Source: Nitrospirota bacterium
Lineage (GTDB): Bacteria > Nitrospirota_A > Leptospirillia > Leptospirillales > Leptospirillaceae
Direction of reading: 5' to 3'
Length of the DNA stretch: 19,933 nucleotides
Assembly: GCA_027415455.1 (NCBI GenBank)
Contig: DAIBSV010000011.1
Location: 3,222-23,154, forward strand
The notes under the pieces were generated by a model. It was not told the DNA's origin, ran no database searches, and was given only the letters and a program-made list of their open reading frames with translations. Position numbers and translations under genes: made by a program. Shown here in pieces: positions 14,960 through 19,933 of this stretch (positions within the stretch are counted from its first letter, which is position 1; each line of letters starts with the position of its first letter).

Positions 14960-17521
14960 GTGTCCTCAACGCTCTTTTTTCTCTCCTATTCCTTTCGGAA
15001 CCTCCGGCGGACCCCGCTGGCCACCCTTCTGACCCTGTTCGGCATCTCGCTCGGAACCGCCATCGTCCTGGCGATCGTCCAGGCCGACAATAGCTCCCTC
15101 CTCTCCTTCAAGAACGCCATCAACCATGTCCGGGACCCGGCCGTTCTCTCCCTCGTCGCCCCTTCCGGAAATTTTTTCCCCGACACGGCCATCGACAAGC
15201 TCGAGCGGAATCTCGGTCCCGCCCCCTTCCGGATCTCCCCCCTGCTCGAGCTCACCGTGGTCTATCACGGTCAGACTTTTCTGTTGAAGGGGCTCGACTT
15301 TCTGGAGAGCGCCGACCGGCCCCCCGGGAAAAAGGACCAGGAAATCCTTTCCGTCCGGGGGGGCGTCTATCTTCCCCCCCGGACCCTCGCCCTGTGGCAT
15401 CTCAAACCGGGAGAGCGGATCGGGGTCGATTACGGAACGGCCTCCGTTCCCCTCGAGATCCTGGGGGAGATTCCCGACACCATCCGGTCCCGTATGCTTC
15501 CACGGAACACCTTCCTCATCGACCTCTCCTGGGCCCAGGACCTCTTCGGAAAAAACGGCGCGCTTTCCCGGATCGATCTTCTGTGGGACGGGCCGCCCGG
15601 CCAGAAGCCGAATCCAAAAGCCGTTTCGGCCGAAGCCCGATCCCTGCGCTCCCTCTTTTCCAAGAAGCTTCTGGTCCTCACCCGGCAGGCCCGAAAAAAT
15701 CAGTACGACTCGATGCTCGCGGCCTACCGCTCCAACCTCATGGCCCTCTCACTCGTGGCCTTCCTGGTCGCCTATTTTCTGATCGGAAACACACTTCTCC
15801 TCTTCGTCGTCCGGCGACGGGCAGAAATCGCGACACTGCGCCTTCTGGGGGTGACAGCCCGGGAGATCCGGCTGCTACTCGCCTTCGAGGCCGCCTGGTT
15901 CGGCCTTTTGGGGGGTCTGTTCGGCCTTGTGTGGGGGCAATTCTTGGCCAGAATCACGCTTCAGGCCGTCCAGCGGACGATCGCCACGATGTTTCTCCCG
16001 CCGCATCTTCTCCCCGTCGGAACCTCCCTGGCCGAAGACCTCCTGGCGCTCCTCTTTTCCATGGGCGTCTCCCTCGTCGCCATCGCGGGCCCTCTCCGGG
16101 AGGCCACGCGCATTCCGCCCGTCCTGGGGCTCTCCCGCATCCAGGAGGAGGAAGGACAGACGACGCACCAGAAGACTTTCTGGGCCCTTTTCGTCTTTTT
16201 CGGGCTTCTCTCCTTCGGACTGACCCGACTTCCCGCCTTCCACCGCTTCCCCTGGGGCGGCTACGCTGCCGCCCTTTTCGCCGTCTTCTCCGGAAGCTTC
16301 CTTATTCCGGCCCTTCTGGGCGCCCTCGCGCCCCTCTTCCGCTCTCTTTCCTCCCGCTTTCCGAATCCGGTCCATTCCCTTTCCCTGTCCGCCTTCACCG
16401 CCACGATCAGCCGGACCCGGATCGCAATTTCTGGCGTGATGGCAAGTTTGGGGATGGTCATCGGCATCGTGGTCATGATCGCCTCCTTCGAGAAGACCCT
16501 GAACCTCTGGATTACCCAGAATCTGAAGGCCGACGTCTACATCAAACCCGCCACCTGCCTCACCTCCTACTGCGCCGAAACCCTTTCCGGCACCCTCACA
16601 AAAATGATCGCGGAGAACCCTCTCGTGGACAGGATAGCCCGGTACACCCTTCTTTCGGCCACGATAGGAGGAAAACCCTCTTATTTGGCCTATTCCGACC
16701 TGGACCGCTTCTACCGGAACATTCCCCTGCCACTGGTCGGATCGGCCCCCTCCGGACCGATTCTGCAAAACTTCATGGCCGGTCGCGGAGTTCTGGTCTC
16801 CGAACCCTTTGCCAGCCGCTTCGGAAAAGAGGTCGGAGACCCGGTCACCTACCCCACCAAAAACGGTCCTGTCACCCGCCCCATCCTCGGGATCTACCGG
16901 GATTACTCCACCATCGAGGGGATCGTCCTTCTCCCCTATGGCCTTCTTTCCTCCGAACAGGGCGTGACCGCCCCGTCCAATCTCTCTGTATTTCTCAAAA
17001 AAACGGGACAGGTTTCCGCTTTCGAGGCCAGCCTGAATCGCTCTCTCCCTCCGGAGATCCATCTTCTGATCCGCTCCCAGAGAGGTCTTCGAGACCGGAT
17101 CCTCGAGGTCTTCCACCAGTCCTTCTCCGTTACCTACGCGCTCCTTGCGATCGCGATCGTGGTCTCGATTTTCGGCGTTTCGAACTCCCTCGTCCTCCTT
17201 CTCTATGAGCGGCGAAAGGAATTCGCCCTCTATCGCTATCTCGGCCTTCTATACCGGGAGAAGATCGTCATGCTCCTCCTCGAAACCACGCTCATCGTTC
17301 TCTGGGGGATCCTCCTGGGGGTGATTCTGGGACTTCTTGTGGGGGCCATCATCGTCTTCGTCATCAACCGGGAGGCCTTCGGCTGGACCATCCTCTGGAA
17401 CCTTCCCGGCAAGGATATCCTCCTTCTCTGCTCGCTTCTCTTTGGCGCCTCCCTTCTCTCCCTTGCCGCCCCGGCCTATCTTTTAAAGCGCGACCAGGCC
17501 CTGACGGGAGAGCGCCTGTGA
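14960..17521 (+). CDS. FtsX-family ABC transporter permease
   Basis: The 853-aa protein has two FtsX-type units. Spans are visible near residue 18-38 (TPLATLLTLFGISLGTAIVL), then a large extracytoplasmic domain, a cluster of three spans at about 255-385 containing the FtsX motif EIATLRLLGVTAREI, a central pair at about 395-450, a second N-type span near 490 (GVMASLGMVIGIVVMIASF), another exported domain with a probable disulfide pair in CLTSYC, and a final three-span unit at about 720-845 with EFALYRYLGLLYREK. This is the layout of AttG/YbbP-like permeases. The GTG start has no strong ribosome site, so it is probably coupled to the ATPase gene. It overlaps the next gene by four bases (GTGA). 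Confidence 0.92.
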   Translation: MSSTLFFLSYSFRNLRRTPLATLLTLFGISLGTAIVLAIVQADNSSLLSFKNAINHVRDPAVLSLVAPSGNFFPDTAIDKLERNLGPAPFRISPLLELTVVYHGQTFLLKGLDFLESADRPPGKKDQEILSVRGGVYLPPRTLALWHLKPGERIGVDYGTASVPLEILGEIPDTIRSRMLPRNTFLIDLSWAQDLFGKNGALSRIDLLWDGPPGQKPNPKAVSAEARSLRSLFSKKLLVLTRQARKNQYDSMLAAYRSNLMALSLVAFLVAYFLIGNTLLLFVVRRRAEIATLRLLGVTAREIRLLLAFEAAWFGLLGGLFGLVWGQFLARITLQAVQRTIATMFLPPHLLPVGTSLAEDLLALLFSMGVSLVAIAGPLREATRIPPVLGLSRIQEEEGQTTHQKTFWALFVFFGLLSFGLTRLPAFHRFPWGGYAAALFAVFSGSFLIPALLGALAPLFRSLSSRFPNPVHSLSLSAFTATISRTRIAISGVMASLGMVIGIVVMIASFEKTLNLWITQNLKADVYIKPATCLTSYCAETLSGTLTKMIAENPLVDRIARYTLLSATIGGKPSYLAYSDLDRFYRNIPLPLVGSAPSGPILQNFMAGRGVLVSEPFASRFGKEVGDPVTYPTKNGPVTRPILGIYRDYSTIEGIVLLPYGLLSSEQGVTAPSNLSVFLKKTGQVSAFEASLNRSLPPEIHLLIRSQRGLRDRILEVFHQSFSVTYALLAIAIVVSIFGVSNSLVLLLYERRKEFALYRYLGLLYREKIVMLLLETTLIVLWGILLGVILGLLVGAIIVFVINREAFGWTILWNLPGKDILLLCSLLFGASLLSLAAPAYLLKRDQALTGERL

Positions 17522-18624
17522 AGGACTTCCTAGGACACCTGATTCTCTCCCTTTTCTTTGGGGGACTCCTTCTCTCTCCTCTCCCGGCCTTGGCCGACTC
17601 CTCTCCCGCCCCTTCCCTCTGGGCCCATCTTGACCCCCATCCGGACTTTCCCATCGAGTGGTGGTACATGACGGGCTATCTCACCACCGGCGAAAAGATC
17701 CACCAGGGCTTTCAGGCGACCTTCTTCCGGATGACGAACCAGGACTCATCCTCCTCCGCCGGAGGACCCTGGTCTCCCCGGGAGATCTTTGGTTTCCACG
17801 GGGCGCTCTCGGACCTCGACCGCAAGACCTTTCTTTCCACCGAACGGGAACGAAGGGGATTTTCCCGGTCGGTTCTGGCAAAGAAGAATCCCTTCTCGGT
17901 CCGGATCGGCAGAAACCGCCTGGACCTTCCGAATCCTTCCTCCCCCTCCCTGGCTCTCGTCTTCCGTGTGGGTAACCAGAGCTTTAACCTTAATCTCACC
18001 CCGCTCTCTCCCCCCGTCTGGCATGCCGCCCGGAAGAAGTTCTTTACCGGGCCTTCGCCAAAAGACTGGGCCTATTACTATTCTTATCCCCTGGTCATGA
18101 TCACCGGAACCGTGACCACCGTCGGCTCCGACGGAGCCCCAAAGACCCGGACCGTCCACGGACAATGCTGGTTCGACCACGAGTGGATGGTCCACTCCCT
18201 GGCAAAAGACCAGATCGGCTGGATCTGGGTCTGGGCCTGGAACAAGAACAATACCCGGGGCCTCATGCTCTACCAGATGCTCGACCGGGGAGTCCGGCTT
18301 TCACACTTTCACCGGGCGACCGTTCTTGAGCGAAATGGAGTGGACTGGACGGTGACCCGCACCCGGAATGTGCGCCTTCTCAAGGGAAAAAACGATCGAT
18401 GCCTTGATCTTTCCCGGATCGCCTTTCTGGTGGGAGGTAACACGGTGGTGCGGGTCCATCCGGAAATCGACCGCCAGCTTTTGACAGGAGCGGTCTCCTA
18501 TTGGGAGGGGGCAGCGAGGATCACCCTGGGTCCCTCTTCCGCACCTGAGTCGGGGAAAGGGTATCTAGAGGTAACGGGACTTGAAAGCTTGCGAGAGGGG
18601 TCTCTCTGCCGGGATAGGCATTAA
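17518..18624 (+). CDS. AttH/CrtC-like exported lipocalin-fold protein
   Basis: The 368-aa product has a signal peptide (hydrophobic 8-24, cleavage near ALADSS at 26). The mature part has family hallmarks: PIEWWYMTGYL with Glu47-Trp48-Trp49-Tyr50, FGFHGALSDLD, DWAYYYSYP, the WFDHEW motif with Asp220-His221-Glu222, IGWIWVWAW and, near the end, GYLEVTGL. These match the AttH/carotenoid 1,2-hydratase (CrtC) superfamily, a double lipocalin-like fold. In CrtC, conserved acidic and aromatic residues hydrate carotenoids; AttH homologues next to ABC/FtsX genes have no firm function. Sitting directly behind an ATPase and FtsX permease reproduces the att-type gene cluster. GTG is the start, overlapping the permease stop. 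A carotenoid role is possible but there is no carotenoid gene here. Confidence 0.85.
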   Translation: MKDFLGHLILSLFFGGLLLSPLPALADSSPAPSLWAHLDPHPDFPIEWWYMTGYLTTGEKIHQGFQATFFRMTNQDSSSSAGGPWSPREIFGFHGALSDLDRKTFLSTERERRGFSRSVLAKKNPFSVRIGRNRLDLPNPSSPSLALVFRVGNQSFNLNLTPLSPPVWHAARKKFFTGPSPKDWAYYYSYPLVMITGTVTTVGSDGAPKTRTVHGQCWFDHEWMVHSLAKDQIGWIWVWAWNKNNTRGLMLYQMLDRGVRLSHFHRATVLERNGVDWTVTRTRNVRLLKGKNDRCLDLSRIAFLVGGNTVVRVHPEIDRQLLTGAVSYWEGAARITLGPSSAPESGKGYLEVTGLESLREGSLCRDRH

Positions 18625-18656
18625 CGGGACGAAAATTTCGCAAATACGGCAGAAGT

Positions 18657-19715
18657 TCAGGGCTGGGAATGATCCGGTAGCTCAAGGGAGAAGAGGGCGT
18701 CGATAAAGTCCCGGTCCACATCGGGCGGAAGGGGAAAGTCCACCGGGCCCCGGACTCCAAAGGCCCGGGGATAGAATCCCCGGGGAAGGTGGATCCGGAG
18801 ATTGGCTTCGAGGGTCTGGGGATCGAAGGGAGCGCAGGAAAGAGCCTTACGGAGAAGGTGACGTCCGAAGGCTTCTCCGCCTTTTAGCCCCAGGAGCTTG
18901 ATTCCCGTCTCCCGCATCCAGCGGGACTGGAGTTTCGAAAAGGCCTTCCGGGATTTCGGGTCGTCTTTCCGGTAGAATTTGTCCCGGAGGATGGAAAAGA
19001 AAAGGTCATGTTTCCGGATCAGGCCAAAGTCGAAGATGCGCCGGAGGCTGTCGGAGGGAGGATGGGTCCGGTATTCGACCAGGGACCGGGGGACGATCCG
19101 GATCTTTCCGGCCTGGTACATGCGGAAGGCAAAATCGGTGTCTTCGAGCCAGAAGGGATCGAATCGGGGGTCGAACATGCCGATTTTCCGGGCGACTGCG
19201 GTCCGGAAAAAGAAGGTTGAGGTCTGGGGTTCGTAAAATGGGTTTTTCTGGAAGTCCGGAGTCTTTTCAAAGAGGATAGACCACCACCGGGGAATCGCCG
19301 GCCGCGAATCCCGTCTCAGGACGGATTTGCCATCCGGAGACAATTCATCGTACCAGGAACCGACCAGGACGGTGTCGTCATTTTTTCGGATTTCATCGAG
19401 CTGGACCTTGATCCGGTCCGGCTTCATCCGGTCGTCGCTGTCGAGAAGGGCGACAAATTCCCCCCGGCTTTCCAGAATTCCCCGATTACGGGCAGAGACT
19501 GCTCCGGGATGATCCTCCCGAACGATCCGGATTCGGAAGGGATCTTTTTCTCTCCAGGACTCTGCGACTTTTCGCGTTTCGGAAGTGGCGTTGTTGTCGA
19601 CAAGGATGATTTCGAAATCCTTAATGGATTGTGCGAAAACGGAGTCCAAAGCCTCCTCAAGTTCGACATAATATCGGGTTATAGGAATGACAACGGAAAC
19701 AGGGGTCCCATTCAT
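18657..19715 (-). CDS. Family 2 glycosyltransferase
   Basis: The 352-aa protein opens with the GT2 (GT-A fold) sequence PVSVVIPI, then FEIILVDNNATSETR, the nucleotide-sugar region SARNRGILESRGEFVALLDS with the metal-binding DSDD (92-95), and the probable catalytic-base region WLEDTDFAFRM (Glu191-Asp192). It transfers a sugar from a nucleotide donor, most likely to surface polysaccharide or glycan; donor and acceptor are unknown. The last 100 residues are less conserved. ATG at 19715 is preferred; a TTG at 19727 adds four residues. Its 3' end faces the AttH gene 32 bp away, with no terminator seen between them. It is divergent from the related gene at 19788. Confidence 0.9.
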   Translation of the reverse strand: MNGTPVSVVIPITRYYVELEEALDSVFAQSIKDFEIILVDNNATSETRKVAESWREKDPFRIRIVREDHPGAVSARNRGILESRGEFVALLDSDDRMKPDRIKVQLDEIRKNDDTVLVGSWYDELSPDGKSVLRRDSRPAIPRWWSILFEKTPDFQKNPFYEPQTSTFFFRTAVARKIGMFDPRFDPFWLEDTDFAFRMYQAGKIRIVPRSLVEYRTHPPSDSLRRIFDFGLIRKHDLFFSILRDKFYRKDDPKSRKAFSKLQSRWMRETGIKLLGLKGGEAFGRHLLRKALSCAPFDPQTLEANLRIHLPRGFYPRAFGVRGPVDFPLPPDVDRDFIDALFSLELPDHSQP

Positions 19716-19787
19716 TGTATTTTCCAAACCAACCTAGAATGAATGGATCTCCCCCATCGGCCCTCTAGCAGAAAGACATTTTTGATC

Positions 19788-19933
19788 ATGAAAAATCCTT
19801 TAGTTTCTGTCGTGATCCCGGCCTTTCGGTCGGGGACATTGATCCTGGAAAGCATCGAGTCCGTCATGGTACAGACCTTTCAAGACTTTGAGGTCGTCAT
19901 CGTCGACAATAACGCCTCCGAAGAAACAAGAGC
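19788..19933 (+). CDS. Family 2 glycosyltransferase (partial, runs off right edge)
   Basis: Only the first 48 residues are present: NPLVSVVIPAFRSGTLIL, then ESIESVMVQTF, then FEVVIVDNNASEET. This is the nucleotide-binding start of a GT2 domain. It resembles the neighbouring minus-strand gene in the same region (FEIILVDNNATSET), so the pair are probably paralogues in a glycan-biosynthesis cluster that continues outside the window. ATG at 19788 is the only good start; only a weak AGAAAG lies upstream. The 72-bp divergent gap between the two starts should hold both promoters, but I could not pick clear boxes. Confidence 0.85.
   Translation, partial: MKNPLVSVVIPAFRSGTLILESIESVMVQTFQDFEVVIVDNNASEETR

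Noticed and set aside
15875..17116. 413-codon minus-strand frame opposite the permease
   Set aside because: Gly/Glu/Asp-rich low-complexity translation with no domain, antisense to FtsX.
15394..17208. 604-codon plus-strand frame inside the permease gene
   Set aside because: Arg/Pro/Ser-rich translation typical of a GC-rich shadow; the FtsX permease in the other frame has clear motifs.

Overview
The window is GC-rich bacterial chromosome, apparently from a Gram-negative: there are signal peptides, a lipocalin-like exported protein and an envelope-spanning type IV secretion (T4SS) cluster. The gene style and the NADP-type isocitrate dehydrogenase would fit an iron-oxidising Leptospirillum-like Nitrospirota, but that is an impression and not something the sequence proves.

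Layout. (1) 1-908, minus: the 5' part of a HemW-like radical SAM gene that runs off the left edge. (2) 882-1667: an AT-rich promoter region, then a small plus-strand gene with a coiled coil and a winged-helix-like (HARE-HTH-type) domain. (3) 1752-10316, minus: a tightly packed, mostly overlapping operon that reads, in transcription order, VirB2-like pilin, VirB3-like, VirB4 ATPase, a secreted VirB5-position protein, a VirB6-like polytopic protein with a histone-H1-like basic tail, VirB8-like, VirB9-like, VirB10-like (broken by a +1 frameshift) and finally a MoxR/RavA-type AAA+ ATPase in the place where VirB11 would be expected. I see no VirB11, VirD4/coupling protein, relaxase, VirB7 or VirB1. 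(4) 10317-10880: intergenic region with a divergent promoter pair arranged around an 11-bp inverted repeat. (5) 10881-12131, plus: NADP-dependent isocitrate dehydrogenase (icd), closed by a strong bidirectional terminator. (6) 12221-12855, minus: a Phd/YefM-type antitoxin and VapC-type PIN toxin, preceded by a perfect 16-bp palindrome. (7) 13368-18624, plus: an apparent operon of a beta-hydroxyacid dehydrogenase, an ABC ATPase, a large FtsX-type permease and an AttH/CrtC-like exported lipocalin protein. (8) 18657-19933: two divergent, related family 2 glycosyltransferases, the second cut by the right edge.

The most interesting part is the T4SS cluster. Its composition (B2, B3, B4, B5-like, B6, B8, B9, B10 without B11 or D4) is more like a stripped-down DNA-uptake or DNA-release apparatus, as in the ComB system of Helicobacter, than a complete conjugation system. 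It adds two unusual parts: a RavA-like AAA+ ATPase translationally coupled to VirB10, and a lysine/arginine/alanine-rich tail on the VirB6-like channel protein. Icd and the T4SS operon appear to be read away from one shared regulatory site.
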